A DNA stretch of 64,000 bases from contig JAQMRL010000021.1 in assembly GCA_035578175.1 (NCBI GenBank), positions 2,490,323-2,554,322 on the forward strand, in the 5' to 3' direction. Shown here in pieces: positions 11,414 to 23,046 of the stretch; within the stretch, counting starts at the first letter, position 1; the number at the start of each line of letters is the position of its first letter. This DNA comes from Catonia carolina (lineage: Eukaryota > Arthropoda > Insecta > Hemiptera > Achilidae). The notes under the pieces are model-generated. The model saw only the letters and a program-made list of their open reading frames with translations, was not told where the DNA came from and did not search any database. Made by a program: the position numbers and the translations under genes.

Positions 11414-12298
11414 TACTTTTTAACTTGTATATAGAAGAGGCTATAAATGAAGTGAAGGAGAAATTTGGCGCAGGAATAAAAATTCAAGGAGAGACAATAA
11501 AAATGCTGAGATTCGCCGATGATATACAGTAGTAGTATTAGCCGAGGCAAAGAAAGAACTAGAGGATGCCTTAAATGGAATGGATGAGATCTTGAGGAAG
11601 GATTACTTCATGAAAATTAATAAGAACAAAACGAAAGTGTTGTGCAGCAGCAAGAGTGGTTTAGAAGAGATGGGAAATTTAAAAGTAGGCAACGAAAACA
11701 TACAGGAAGTTGGGGAATTCTGCTATCTAGGGAGTAAAATAACAAAGGATGGTAGAAGCACGAGTGATATCAAGAGTAGAATTGCTCAAGCTAGAAAAGC
11801 CTTTGAAATGAAAAACAGCTTACTGACTACAAACATTGATTTACAGATTAGGAAAAATTTCTTAAAACATTATGTTTGGAGTGTAGCATTATACGGAAGT
11901 GAAACGTGGGTGATAGGGGCTGTAGAACGGAAGAGGATAGAAGCTTTTGAAATGTGGTGTTATAGGAAAATGTTAAAGATTAGGTGGGTGGACAAAATAA
12001 GTAATTTAGAGGTTCTTAGGCGAGTGGATGAAAAAAGAAGTATATGGAAGCATCTTACCAAAAGAAGGGATAGGCTAGTGGGGCATATCCTAAGACATCC
12101 AGGTATTGGGCTATCAATAATGGAGGGTAATATTGAGGGAGTAAATTGTAGAGGGAGGCAAAGATTAGAATATATAAAGCAAATTACGAAAGATGTAGGG
12201 TGTTACAGGTATGTAGATATGAAACGAATTGCGCAAGATAGAACAGCTTGGAGAACTGCATCAAACCAGTCGAGAGACTGATGACAAAAAAAAAAAAA
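11414..12298 (+). pseudogene. LINE family 1, 5'-truncated, includes FADD motif
   Basis: Longest copy of this family. Near 11435-11530 it reads LFNLYIEEAINEVKEKFGAG and MLRFADDI, the reverse-transcriptase active-site motif, followed by a one-base frameshift. The C-terminal 233 codons are then intact (YGSETWVIGAVERKRIEAFE and so on). It is flanked by AATCCCGGACC (11403-11413 and 12299-12309). The end ACCAGTCGAGAGACTGATGAC-poly(A) folds into a small hairpin. Confidence 0.92.
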
Positions 12299-12597
12299 AA
12301 TCCCGGACCATCATGAGGTTTGCCAGTATTTAAGAAAATCGTCTGGCCGCGTTACGAGCGCTGCGCAGTTTAAGCTGATTAGTGTGATTGTCACATCACT
12401 GCATATGAGCCTGCAGGACAGTTCCTTCCAGATGCCGCTCTAGGCTCTTTTGCCTCCTTTGCCGTTAGAAAAGTCTTTTATGTTGGCCTTTGGAGCCATT
12501 GACCATCTTCACTGGTTTTTGTCCACCCTGAGTATTTTATTTCCTCAGCACTCTCCAACAGAGTTGACGAGTGCGGGGAACTATCCACCGCACTTTA
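12299..12597. other. Unassigned stretch
   Basis: About 300 bp between two LINE copies, more GC-rich than the average here. No recognised protein or repeat partner. Confidence 0.35.
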
Positions 12598-13716
12598 AAA
12601 AAATAGCACCAGCAAAAATACGAGGGTGAGATTTTATAAAACATTAGCAGTGCCGACTCTACTCTATGGTAGTGAAACTTGGGTGCTATCAAAGCGAGAG
12701 GAGAGTAGATTGCAAGCATCTGAAATGAAATTTCTTTGACATACGTATGGGTGTAGTAGAGAAGATCGTTACAGGAATACCGAGATAAGGAAAGAACTCA
12801 ACATCTTCTCTATAAACAACAAGGTATCCCAGGATGGACAGAATGCAGTGGTTAGAGCATGTCAACAGAATACGGGAGGATAGGATACCTAAGCAGACAC
12901 TGGGCTATTTATATAAGCCGGAGGGCAGGAGAGAACGAGGACGCCCGAGAAAGAGATGGGCAGATTTGAGAGGTTCGGAACAGGTCTTCTTCTTCTTAAA
13001 GTTGCATCTCCTATCGGAGGTTGGATATCATAATGGCTATGGTCACTTTGCTGGCTGCCGCTCTGAATAGTTGCAATGAACTACAGTTGAACCATTCTCT
13101 AAGATTCCTCAGCCAGGAGATGCGTCTTCTTCCTCGGATCCTTCCCTGCATAATAATTCTCAGCAACTCATATTTTTCTCCTCTGGTTATGTGACCCAAA
13201 TATTCTAGTTTTCCTGTTTTTATACTTTTCATAACTTCTAACTCCTTATTTAAATGTCGGAGCACCTCAACATTGGTAACCTTTTGGACCCACTGAATTT
13301 TCAATATTCTCCTGTAACACCACATTTCGAACGCTTCTATCTTCTTTATGTGTTGTTTCTTCAATGTCCAAGCTTCCATTCCATATAGTACGATAGAAAA
13401 TACATAACATCTTAGAGCCCTCAATCTGAGAGGCAACTGAAGGTCTTTGTTTGTTAGCATTGTCTTCAATTTTATGAATGCTTGCCTTGCAGTTTCAATT
13501 CGTACTTTAATTTCTTTACTTTGGTCATTCTTGCCATCAACCCAGGTTCTCAGATATTTGTATGTCTCTACTTTTTCTATTTGGGTTTGCTCTATTGTTA
13601 ATGTTTCATTTCCATGTTCTGCTTTAGAGACAATCATAAATTTAGTCTTTTTCTCATTTATTATTCGGAACAGGTAGAGATGCCTAATCCTTGAAAGGCA
13701 GAACAAGAAGAAGATT
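12598..13716 (+). pseudogene. LINE family 3 fragment split by a GAA-tailed LINE
   Basis: Decayed reverse-transcriptase C-terminus: LLYGSETWVLSKREESRLQA, then YRNTEIRKELNIFSINNKVS, RMQWLEHVNR and RRERGRPRKRWADLRGSEQ in several frames. The 3' end continues after the inner insertion at 13676 with TGCCTAATCCTTGAAAGGCA and a GAA-rich tail. A matching 3' end with a long GAA tract lies at 38155-38303. Confidence 0.8.
12986..13663 (-). pseudogene. GAA-tailed LINE, 5'-truncated, nested
   Basis: On the minus strand an open frame gives the same protein region as 1432-2028: VFSIVLYGMEAWTLKKQHIK, KIEAFEMWCYRRILKIQWVQ, GHITRGEKYELL. It is bounded by TTCGGAACAGGT (12974-12985 and 13664-13675), with the tail AAGAAGAAGAAG at 12986. 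It is a young insertion inside the older LINE 12598-13716. Confidence 0.9.
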
Positions 13717-14102
13717 TCATTTCATAAATGAGTACTGTTTTCTTTAAAGACTGAAAAGTTTCTCGCTTGCTGACTTTTTTCATGTCGTGTTTCGCAATTT
13801 TACAAAATTTATTTATGAAAATACCCAGTAACTTTGATTTTCTGTTAAATTATGTTAATACATGAAATAGTTGTCAAACAATGACGATGTTTTTGAAAAA
13901 AATACGCTTTTTCCTTCAAAAACAAAACTTTTACTAAAATTATACAATATCTCATTAAGTAAATGAAGTGATTTTAAAAATAATTTTATTATAGGCTACA
14001 AAAAACATACAAAATACTTTGTTTTGTATAAATACGTCATTGCTGACAAGTTTCAGTTACTTAAAGAAAATAGATATTTCTGAAATGGTTTTACAATCTG
14101 TA

Positions 14103-15044
14103 CGAGGTGTGATTAAAAAGTAAGGTGACTTTTTGAATTTCGCGCGCTCTGTACACTTTAATTTCAATTTTTTTTTTGTTGTGTTGGTACACTCGTCACG
14201 ATCATATGTTCAAAGTTTTGACTATAAAGCATGTGTTGTTTTTATGTGAGAGGCATAAACTGGTTAGACTCATGTTTGCATGCTCAGCGATTTTTTGCTG
14301 TTGAAAATAATGGAGCAGACAGTTTGTTATTAATTTTTGGTGTAAAAAATGGTATTAAGTGTTCAAAAACTCTTGAAGTGTTGACAGTAGCGTACAGTGA
14401 GTCAACTTTGAGCAAAAAAAAATGTTTATAAATGGTATAAGTTATTTCAAGAGGGCCGAGAAAATTTTAACGATGAACCTCGCTCTGGACGCCCCAGCAC
14501 GTCAAAAACCGACGAAAATGTTCAGGAAGTGAAAGAAATTATGTTGAAAAATTGTCGAATCACGATTAGAGAAATAGCTGATGATCTTAACATATCGTTT
14601 AGGTCATGCCAATAAATTTTAACGGATGTTTTGGGTATGACACGTGTGTCAGCGAAATTCGTTCCAAAACTGCTTAATTTTGATCAGAAGCAGCGTTGCA
14701 TGAACATCGCCCAAGACATGTTGAACGACGTCAGTGATGATTCTGATCTGCTCAAAAGGGTTGTAACTGGTGACGAAACATGGGTCGACGTCGAAACCAA
14801 AGCCCAATCATCCCAGTGGAAGATCCCAGGCTCTTCTTTAGAGATTAAGGCTGCATCGCTGGAGGAGCTCAAGGCAATACCCAAAAGTGCATTTCAGAAA
14901 TGTTTCGACGACTGGAAAAAGCGCTGGCACAAGTGCATTGTATTAGAGGGGGATTATTTTGAAGGGGATAACATAATTTTGGATGAATAAATGAATATTT
15001 TTTTTAAAAAATGAAAAGTCACCTTACTTTTTGATCACATCTCG
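14103..15044 (+). mobile_element. Mariner deletion derivative
   Basis: TIRs CGAGGTGTGATTAAAAAGTA and the complement at 15010-15044 are flanked by TA. Coding remnants include VSAKFVPKLLNFDQKQRCMN and VTGDETWVDVETKAQSSQWK, then jump directly to a C-terminal segment PKSAFQKCFDDWKKRWHKC. The middle part with the second and third catalytic Asp is deleted. The same joint is seen at 49279-50078. It lies 68 bp from prefoldin exon 3. Confidence 0.9.
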
Positions 15045-15111
15045 TATATTACTCCTCTCTGCTGGAGGCCATCAAGTAATATTATTTACTGATGAATAAT
15101 TTACAACTTAC

Positions 15112-15186
15112 CTTCTGTAAATAGTAACCAGTTCCCACGTCAATTACGACATTGTCACTATCTGCGATTGTTCCAGGAACATACAT
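15112..15186 (-). CDS. PFDN5: Prefoldin subunit 5, coding exon 3
   Basis: This exon has 25 codons: MYVPGTIADSDNVVIDVGTG followed by YYLQK. It sits between an acceptor ending in AAAG and a canonical GTAAGT donor. The sequence MYVPG...VLIDVGTGYY is the best conserved motif of prefoldin subunit 5 and forms the beta-hairpins from which the hexamer barrel is built. A mariner remnant (14103-15044) ends only 68 bp beyond the splice donor, so the intron next to it has been remodelled by insertion without touching the exon. Family identification is secure from this motif alone. Confidence 0.93.
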
Positions 15187-15336
15187 CTTTAATAAAACAA
15201 TTAAGTGAAATATATTTATTGTAACCAGTATTATTTATTTATTTCATTAAATTGTTTGCAACAGGCCGACTACGGACCAATTACAGAAAGAATATTTCAT
15301 AACAGAGCAAAAGACAATACAAAAAAGTAAAAAAAA

Positions 15337-15791
15337 TCTGGTGTGAAACACTCACATAACTTTCTCTTGCCAATGCAAATAATGACCAATATAACTTAAC
15401 ATTAGTAATAAAACATTAGAAATCAAAAACAAAAACTAACCTCAAAAACATAACCTTATTTTAATCATGAGTGAATGACGCAAAATGAAATCGAACTCAA
15501 TTTGGCTTAAAAAAAACGGAAAATCACACTTTCACGCTAAACTAGGCTCTGTAGAGAAAGATTCTCTAAATAAAAGTTGTAGATCTCTTAATTTGCTATA
15601 AATTTTATTATATACACTTTATTATTATATTATATTTATATTTTATATTTTATTTTTATATTTTATTATATACGCGGTCTTGGGTTCGAATCCCACTCGG
15701 GCATGGCATTTTTTCATACGTTACAAAAATTTCATTTCACCCTTCACCATCTGCATTAGCAGCAATTTGCAAAACAGTCGGACGTTAAACC

Positions 15792-15841
<50 letters not shown>

Positions 15842-16492
15842 CACTTTTGTCGTAAAGTGCATACTAAGGCCGAAATCTTAAGAAAATCGATTTTTACATG
15901 TTTTCGTGAGAAAAAACAGAAAATCGCTAATTACCGCTAAACTAAGCGTTATACAAAAAAATGCTTGAAATAAAAGTTGTAGATTTTCAAATTCTCTACA
16001 ACTTTTATTATATACATTTTTGCTCTAAAATTAATATTGAAGCCGTAATCTTAAAAAAACACTTTTTTTACGTAAAAACACCCTCACCAAGAATTTCAGC
16101 AAACATGGCGCCTACCCTATCTTTTAGAGAATAAAAAATTGAGTAAATGAGGCAATTTTTAAAAAAAACGTAGGACCAGTTTTTGAGAAAATTGCAAAAA
16201 AGTGAAAACTTATACGAATAAACTACTACTTCCGGTTGACAGATTTTGATGAAAATGTTCGTGTCGGGTCCGGTAGTGGTATGTAATTTAAGTTTCAAGT
16301 TCGTACGATGTTCCGTTCTTGAGATATTTTGTAAACACACACACACACACACACACAGACCAATCGCTAAAAACATGTTTTTTTGGGTTCAGGGGGTCTG
16401 GAAACATATAGATCCGGTGAAAACTCGATTTCTTAAAATCGACATGAAAACAATACTTTCCTTCCTATATACTCATATAGGCAAGAGATAGT
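15337..16492 (-). mobile_element. D-family HINE-like element with SINE A inside
   Basis: Full-length D from TCTGGTG to AGATAGT, interrupted near 15620-15840 by an AT-rich stretch and a 5'-truncated SINE A. It contains (CA)~12 at 16334-16357. Confidence 0.82.
15668..15840 (+). mobile_element. SINE A, 5'-truncated, with poly(A)/(TA) tail
   Basis: Starts within the head at GCGGTCTTGGGTTCGAATCC and ends GACGTTAAACC followed by about 28 A and (TA)n. The A box is lost. Confidence 0.75.
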
Positions 16493-16567
16493 AAAAATCT
16501 GGTGTGAAACACTCATACAACTTTCTCTTGCCAATGCAAATAATGACCTATATAACCTAACAGTAAT

Positions 16568-18773
16568 TTTTTTTTTTTTGTAATCCCTAATGAGTGTACG
16601 TTGCAATCTGTTCAATTGAGAACAATAAGCAACCCCATGACCCAATGAGATGAGGATGATGTGTATGACGTGTAAATGAGACTGTGTAGTCTTGTACAGC
16701 CTCAGGTGTAACATCTGATTAGCAGATTGTTACTGTTTTATTAGGTTTTGTCTGCGTTTTTGGTTGTTGTAGTTTTCCTTATCTGCTTTGCCGATAATGC
16801 GTTTCTACTTGCCGTGAGGTGGCGCGCTCTGTTGTTTTTCTTAGGTACTGTTTCTGTCCCTCTCGATGGGCTGCAACGATGTATCCTGTCTGTGTCTTGT
16901 ACGGCGTTGTTTAATGTAGTAACGTTTGATTTCTAATGTAAATTCTTTACGTAATATTTGAGTATTTTAATACTTTTTTAGGAAAAGTATGTTCTTCTGC
17001 CCATTGATATGGTAAGCAAATTCTTTATTAGCATTCCGGAGGCTGAGAATATTATTACGAGTTGTTATTATTTTGTAAAACTAAGCTATGTTCAGTTTAG
17101 GCCTATTCCTAACTGCAGGTTAACTGTTGTATTAAAATTTAAGCAATTTAATTGCACTACTTTGGTAAAAATGTTATATTTTCTGTATGAGAAATTGTTT
17201 TTTTTATAAAATGATTAGTTAATTGTATTCCGTCTAGTTGTTTTAAAGTTTATTATTGTATTTTTTTTAAAAAAACTCGTAATTATGTTCTGGTTTTCCT
17301 TATATTACATCACCTAATTTTTCTACTCTACTACAGGTAATGTGTAATGGTGCTGTAGTAAAATCTTTTTATAAATTATTGACACTCGTTCGGTCTTTCT
17401 GCAGGGCTCAAGTATACGATTCAAGTGTACGTTACAAATGCACGATTTAGGTGCATGATTTTGGGGCACCGGTGTCGATGCAACATGTTCTGATCAATGT
17501 AATACAGCAAGTTAAAAATTTCCAATGGCTACTACCTTCATCTTACCAATTTTTATTTGGGTATTCTATTCCCGTATTTGATCTTTATCATCCAACAACA
17601 TTCAACGTCTTGATGAGGTTTTTCTGCTGGATTATGAAAAGTCAGGAACTTTCCGATGCTGTTTTATCTACCACCTGGTGAATAAGATTACTAGGATTGG
17701 TGAGTGTTTCGCAGCATATGTGTTGTTAAAATGAGGTATGTGATTATTTTTTTTCTATATTTGGTGAAATCCTCAGTCTCGGTCAACTGTGATTCAGCGA
17801 AACCGATTTATTATATTTTACACGGAAAATCTATTCGTAATCTTTTGTAATTCACAAGTATCAGGCAAGAAAATCTCTGTTAAGACATTACCTAATAAGA
17901 ATTCATTTTCATGTCTTTTCATAATCAGTAACTACAAGCTGAAATGTAAAATAATTAAAATATATTTCCTTGCGCAAACAAATGTAACTTAAATTTTTTT
18001 TTTATTTTTTTAAAAATATTTTTATATAACTAGCTAAGTACTAGTTTTCTTAAATTGTTCTTGGAATTTAAATAATCTTAAATTTTTGCTTAATTTAAAA
18101 TCATTATGATAGAAATGAGGAACCTATCCTTTGGATCAATATTTGTGTTGCAATTGATGAAAACTAAACAAAATAGTTATTAAATCTATAGTAAACTTAT
18201 TCAAATATGTACATTTATGTTGGCCAACAAAACAAAATGGTATTATTAGTTTTTTTGCATTATGTTACAAAATCTATAATTTTTGAATTATCCACTTAGT
18301 GAACATTTAGTATTTTGCGTTTGTTTAATCTACACCGATTTATAATTTGTTTTTGAAGTATTTAGAACTTAATATCTTATATGCTAGTCTTGTTGTGTTA
18401 TAAATTAAATATTTTTTTTACAACCTATTGTGAATGATTTTGTTTTACTCATGCAACGATCCCTGTTTTGTTTAGCGCTTCCTAAAATTTTTTTTTAATA
18501 TTTGCTTACACCCCATTGCTTGTGTTTTTTTTGGCCGTGGGTGTTCACGGTGGCGACAGGGGTGTTTACACAGGTCGACCATTCCTGAGAGAGTATGGTT
18601 AATTGAACCCCAACCATCAAAGTACACCGATAACCACTGTCTAGCATTCAAATCCGTATAAAAGTAACTACCTTTTACTAGGATTTGAACCAGGAACCTT
18701 CATCTCCGAAAATCAGCTGTTAAACAGCTGATTTTGGCGACGACTTTACCTCTAGACCAACCCGGTGGGTTTA
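16568..18773 (-). mobile_element. SINE B interrupted by an LTR-like element
   Basis: Tail side is 16568-16706 and head side is 18571-18773, with the GGTTTGAACC-type B box and the palindromic AAAATCAGCTGTTTAACAGC. It inserted into D near AACATTAGTAA. Confidence 0.82.
16707..18570. mobile_element. Probable solo LTR
   Basis: The 1864-bp insert begins TGTAACATCTG and ends GGTGTTTACA, so it is TG..CA with a short inverted TGTAA/TTACA end. A 4-bp duplication CAGG lies on both sides within SINE B. No gag, pol or transposase frame is present. This fits a solo LTR of a gypsy, BEL or ERV-type element; long for an LTR. An unknown DNA transposon with 4-bp duplication is the alternative. Confidence 0.6.
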
Positions 18774-19897
18774 CATTAGTAATAAAACACTAGAAATAAA
18801 CAAAAAACTAACCTCAATAAACATAACCTTATTTTAATCATGAGTGAAAGACCCAAAATGAAAATCGAACTCAGTTTGGCTTAAAAATACAGTAAATCAC
18901 TCTTCTGAAATCTTAAAAAAATTTATTTTCACACGTTTTCATGAGGAGAAAAAAAAGAAAATCACTAATTGCCACTAAACTAAGCGTTATACACAACAAT
19001 ATTTGAAATAAAAGTTGTAGGATTTTAAATTCTCTACATTTTTTATTATAGGGCTATACATTTTTGTGCTAAAATGCATATTAAAGCCGCAATAAAACAA
19101 TTTTTTTACATGAAAACAGCCTCACCAAGAATTTCAGCAAACATGGCACCTACCCTACCTTGTAGAGCATAAAAAATTTAGTAAAGGAGGCGATTTTAAA
19201 AAAATCGTAGGACCAGTTTTTGAGAAAATCGCAAAAAAGTGAAAAATTATACGAATAAACTACTACTTCCAGTTGACCGATTTTGATGAAAATGTTTGTG
19301 TCGGGTCCGGCTGTAGTATGTAACTTAAGTTTCAAGTTTCAAGTTCGTACGATGTTCCGTTCTTGAGATATTCTGTTCACACACACTCACGCATGCACAC
19401 ACACACACACACACACACAGACCAATCGCTAAAAACATGTTTTTTGGGTTCAGGGGGTCTGAAAACGTATAGATCCGATGAAAACTCAATTTCGAAAAAT
19501 CGACATAAAAACAATACTTTCCTCTCTATATATTCATATAGGCAAGAGAAAGTAAAAATTAACACATAATGTGGAATTGCTTGAAAACTTACACCTTGAA
19601 AGACTTAAGAATGGCAGACCTATACGATGCTTGGGTCAGCCAAAATTGATCTATTGCCGCAATGCTGTCCTTGCTGCAATTCTGTCCATGATATTATAAT
19701 TAACTATCATCCAGTTAACCGGCGAATAAGCTGCATAATTAGTGGAGGAAGATTTGTGATAAAACATATTTTTTGAACGGTTATAAAAACTTGGGATACA
19801 AAATGAATAATAGGTATTGAAATTTCACTTTATTTAAAATCAAAACATACGCACATTCTTAACTGCATAAAATATTAACTAATATTTAGGTTATAAT

Positions 19898-20212
19898 AGT
19901 TCTGTTTCTTATCATATGGTCAGCCAATTAAATGACTGAATCATTTAGGAACAGAAGAGGTAGAGGTGTAAAAGACACTAATCAGAGTTATCTCCTCTGA
20001 AAGTAATGAATTTTATTATACAGCCAGACCCTGTGGTGAATGAAGTGAAGGTGTCATTTATGTGCTTTTCAGAGGGCCCGGCATGCTGATAAGCGTACTT
20101 TTCCACTCAGTGAGGAAGGCAATGGTAAACCACCTTACTCCTCGTTTTACTTAGTAAAACCTCTACAGGTTCAAACCAGCCTTTTGGCTGATGACCTAAA
20201 CAACAACAACAA
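19898..20212 (+). mobile_element. SINE C, 5'-truncated
   Basis: Runs from TAGTTCTGTTTCTTATC to CTGATGACCTAAACAACAAC, with the duplication AATATTTAGGTT on both sides. Confidence 0.87.
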
Positions 20213-20359
20213 TATTTAGGTTGGGATCAGTTGTTACTCCCAACCTAAAGATTAGTTAATATTTTATGCAGTTAAGAATGTGCGTTTTACGTGCGTCTGT
20301 TTTGATTTTAAATAAAGTGAAATTTCAATACCTATTATTCATTTTTTCCCTGAGTAATT

Positions 20360-20760
20360 CACATGAATCTTTTCAGAATTAAATTTTCTACAAATTTATT
20401 TAAGAAAAAATACACCTTTATTTACCATTTATGGAAGTAATCTTACGTTAAACACAAAAATGTGTTATTTCTTTGCACCAATTCTTGTGTTTTATGTAAG
20501 ATATATCTGAAAGTATTGCATTTACAGCTCTGGAACCAATTTTATTCAAAAAAACATTAGAAACAATCGAATTTGTATCTTTGTAACTACTTTTAACATT
20601 TTTATATGGTCTTACTTCACCGAGGGTACAGAGTTCTAGGTGAAATTTTTCGCTAGCCGCAACTCACTAACTAAGCGTTTGCAGGCATATGTTAATATGA
20701 ATTGTTTTTCTTATTTTTAGCTATAGAATGAGATCCCTAGAGATTGCCGTATAGTTTTGA
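20360..20760. repeat. Half-copy of long-TIR foldback family
   Basis: Contains the family core TTTTTCGCTAGCCGCAACTC...AAGCGTTTGCAGGCATATG and an ACAGCTCTGGAACCAATTTT stretch in the same order as the arms of 2186-3512 and 55515-56525. Only one arm is seen. Confidence 0.55.
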
Positions 20761-20816
20761 ATCACTTGTATAAACAAACAATTTTTAAACTTTTAGAAAA
20801 TTCTGTAAAAGGATAC

Positions 20817-20951
20817 AGATCCAGTTAAAGGCACCATGATTTGCGATCCTTTAGATTCAGGTGTAATTTTATCGAGTACTTCCTTAGAATTTTGAAGTTT
20901 AGTTTGTGCCATTTTCAAAGATTGAAGTGAATCTTGAAAGAAGTTGAGTTC
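20817..20951 (-). CDS. PFDN5: Prefoldin subunit 5, coding exon 2
   Basis: Exactly 45 codons lie between an acceptor (TTTTACAG before GAACTC) and a donor (GTATCC). The translation starts ELNFFQDSLQSLKMAQTKLQ and ends MVPLTGS. The first part completes the N-terminal coiled-coil helix (residues about 33-65 of the protein). The end, QIMVPLTGS, begins the beta-hairpin region and runs directly into MYVPG of exon 3, giving the family signature PLT-S-MYVPG. Both boundaries are phase 0. A half-copy of a foldback element lies just downstream on the minus strand (about 20360-20760), 60 bp from the exon. Confidence 0.9.
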
Positions 20952-21068
20952 CTGTAAAACCAGAACAAAAAAAATTATAAATTTTATTTACTCTATTTTA
21001 GTAATTTAATAACACTACATTGTTGTATTTATGAATAGCTATCACATCCATGTAATAAAGTATTTTTT

Positions 21069-21196
21069 TTAATTTTTGGTTTAACGCCCAACTATTCTGC
21101 AATTACTGCTAATGCAGACGGTGAAAAATGAAATAATTTTTTGTAACAAATGAAAATATGCTGTGCCTGAATGGGATTCGAACCCAAGACAAAGTA
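21069..21196 (-). mobile_element. SINE A, cut by a mariner
   Basis: Minus-strand SINE A: poly-T, GGTTTAACGCC, the GCAATTACTGCTAATGCAG body and the B box GGGATTCGAACCC. The mariner 21197-22049 starts within its head, and the remaining head sequence is not visible beyond it. Confidence 0.75.
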
Positions 21197-22049
21197 CGAG
21201 GCATGTTCAGAAAGTAAGTACCGTTTTTAAAAAACACATGTAAAACAATTTTTTTTCAACACAATTTTATTTCTACATGAAAGCCCAAACCTTAAACTAT
21301 TTTTCGACATAGTTTCCACTGATGTTTAAACACTTGTCGTAGCGGGTGATCAATTTGCCTATACCCTCTTCGTAGAAGGTTCCCGCCACTGACGTGCACA
21401 AAACCAAGAGACTCAAAAGTGCTTTGACTTTTCTCACACGGTACAGTGATGATGGTGAGGATTTTTTAAACAAAATTGTGACAGGTGATGAAACTTGGGT
21501 CCGTCATTTCACACCAGAATCTAAACAGCAGTCAATGGAGTGGCGACACACGTAATCCCTGAAGAAACAAAAATTCAAGACGACAATGTCTGCACAAGAA
21601 ATCATGTGCACTGTCTTTTGGGATCAGAAAGGTGTTTTGCTGATTGATTTTCTCCCAAGAGGTGAAACCATTAATGCGGCAAGGTATTGCGAAACCTTAA
21701 GAAAACTAAGGCAGGCAATTAAAAAAAAACGGAGAGGAATGCTCAGTAACGGAATTGTGTTGCTCCATGACAATGCTCGGCCCCATACCGCTGGTGACAC
21801 TCAAACATTGGTTCGACAATTTCGTTGGGAGCAGTTCAATCACCTGCCCTACAGCCCGGACTTGGCAGTCTGACTACCACTTGTTCCTGCACATGAAGCA
21901 TGAGCTAGGCGGCCAATGCCTTGAAACCGACATTGAAGTGAAAACTGCCGTGGAGTCGTGGGCTTTCATGTAGAAATAAAATTGTGTTGAAAAAAAATTG
22001 TTTTACTTGTTTTTTTTAAAAACGGTACTTACTTTCTGAACACACCTTG
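21197..22049 (+). mobile_element. Mariner with internal deletion and frameshift
   Basis: TIRs CGAGGCATGTTCAGAAAGTA and its complement, flanked by TA. The centre encodes IVTGDETWVRHFTPESKQQS, MCTVFWDQKGVLLIDFLPRG, IVLLHDNARPHTAGDTQTL and YSPDLAV. A one-base shift leads into YHLFLHMKHELGGQCLETDI. The first two catalytic Asp are kept (GDETW, HDNARPH), the third lies in PYSPDLAV before the shift. The N-terminal DNA-binding part is deleted. Confidence 0.87.
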
Positions 22050-22132
22050 TAGGCTTTTTTTGTAGCAAGTAGATTTTCACTAACTGATCATATATGTCTG
22101 TTTGTATTTTTGTTTTTTTATTTAATGTTCCT

Positions 22133-22523
22133 GCCCATAATAAACAGGTGGAGTGTCAGATTATTTGCACTCAATCTGTTCGTTGCAGGGCTAAAATAAG
22201 TAGTTCTGTTTCTTATCACATGGTCAGCCAATTAAATGACTGAATCATTTAAGAACAGAAGAGGTAGAGGTGTTAAAGACACTAGTCAGAGTTACCTCCT
22301 CTGAAAGTAATGAATTTCACTATACAGCCAGACCCTGTGGTGAATGAAGTGAAGGTGTCATTTGCAGTGTGGAAAATATGTGCTTTTCAGAGGGCCCAGC
22401 ATGCTGATAAGCATACTTTTCCACTCAGTGAGGAAGGCATGGTAAACCACCTCACTCCTCGTTTAACTTAGTAAAACTTCTACGGGTTCAAACTAGCCTT
22501 TTGGCTGATGACCTAAACAACAT
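22133..22523 (+). mobile_element. SINE C, near full length, inside SINE A
   Basis: Starts TGCCCATAATAAACAGGTGG, ends CTGATGACCTAAACAAC, duplication ATTTAATGTTC on both sides. The target is a minus-strand SINE A tail. Confidence 0.85.
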
Positions 22524-22606
22524 TTAATGTTCGTCTATTTTGCAATTACTGCTAATGCAGACAGTGAAAGATGAAATGATTTTTTGCAACGTATGAAAAT
22601 ATGCCT
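22524..22606 (-). mobile_element. SINE A fragment
   Basis: The body GCAATTACTGCTAATGCAGA and GTATGAAAATATG of SINE A, truncated before the tRNA-like head. Interrupted at its tail by SINE C. Confidence 0.7.
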
Positions 22607-23046
22607 ATTTGTATTTGGTTAGTTGGAAGAGAAATATCACATCTCAAAAGCATCATGATTTTGAGTTTCATATTACAAATCAATACTAATATTATTAAGA
22701 CAAAGCGTGTTTTTTGTGCAGATTAATTTCCAAAACTACTGAATGGATTTTCATAAAATTTTGACGGCATATTTGCGTTTATATTCACAGCAACATTGTA
22801 TTTTTAAATTTTCAAAAATGATAACCCTAAGCGCCCTAATGAAGATTTTCATAAATATTTGTGTGTGTGTGTGTACATGTGATAAGTGCGTATTGCTGTT
22901 GACGTAGATGAAAGGGTTTGATGAAGGCGAGAGACGAACGTGGGGGTAATTATCAAAATGTCGTTTTATGTGTGTACAATTGTTAAAATACTGTACAGTA
23001 CATAAATAAATTGAATTTAGGACAAGTTTCATGTTGTTTTATAAAT
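22607..23046. other. Unassigned intron sequence of prefoldin 5
   Basis: AT-rich, with a short GT tract at 22860-22874. It includes a phrase CAAAACTACTGAATGGATTTTCATAAAATT of a kind common in decayed insect repeats. No family assigned. Confidence 0.35.

Larger units (their letters stand above)
11125..14075. repeat. Divergent inverted arms enclosing nested LINEs
   Basis: About 130 bp at 11130-11260 (AGTAACTGAAACTTGGTGG...GACGTATTT...CTTAATGAGATA) is repeated in reverse at 13945-14070. The element therefore looks like an older foldback transposon that later received LINE insertions. Arms are diverged, and boundaries are approximate. Confidence 0.5.
16498..19554 (-). mobile_element. D-family HINE-like element split by SINE B and LTR
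   Basis: The D outer end (16498-16567) lies directly after the D copy 15337-16492, separated by five A. The rest of the same copy is at 18774-19554. Between them is a SINE B that in turn holds a 1.86-kb LTR-like element. The (CA)n tract is at 19380-19420. Confidence 0.82.

Noticed and set aside
16748..17992. Small open frames inside the LTR-like element
   Set aside because: No motif of gag, pol or a host protein; they look random in T-rich sequence.
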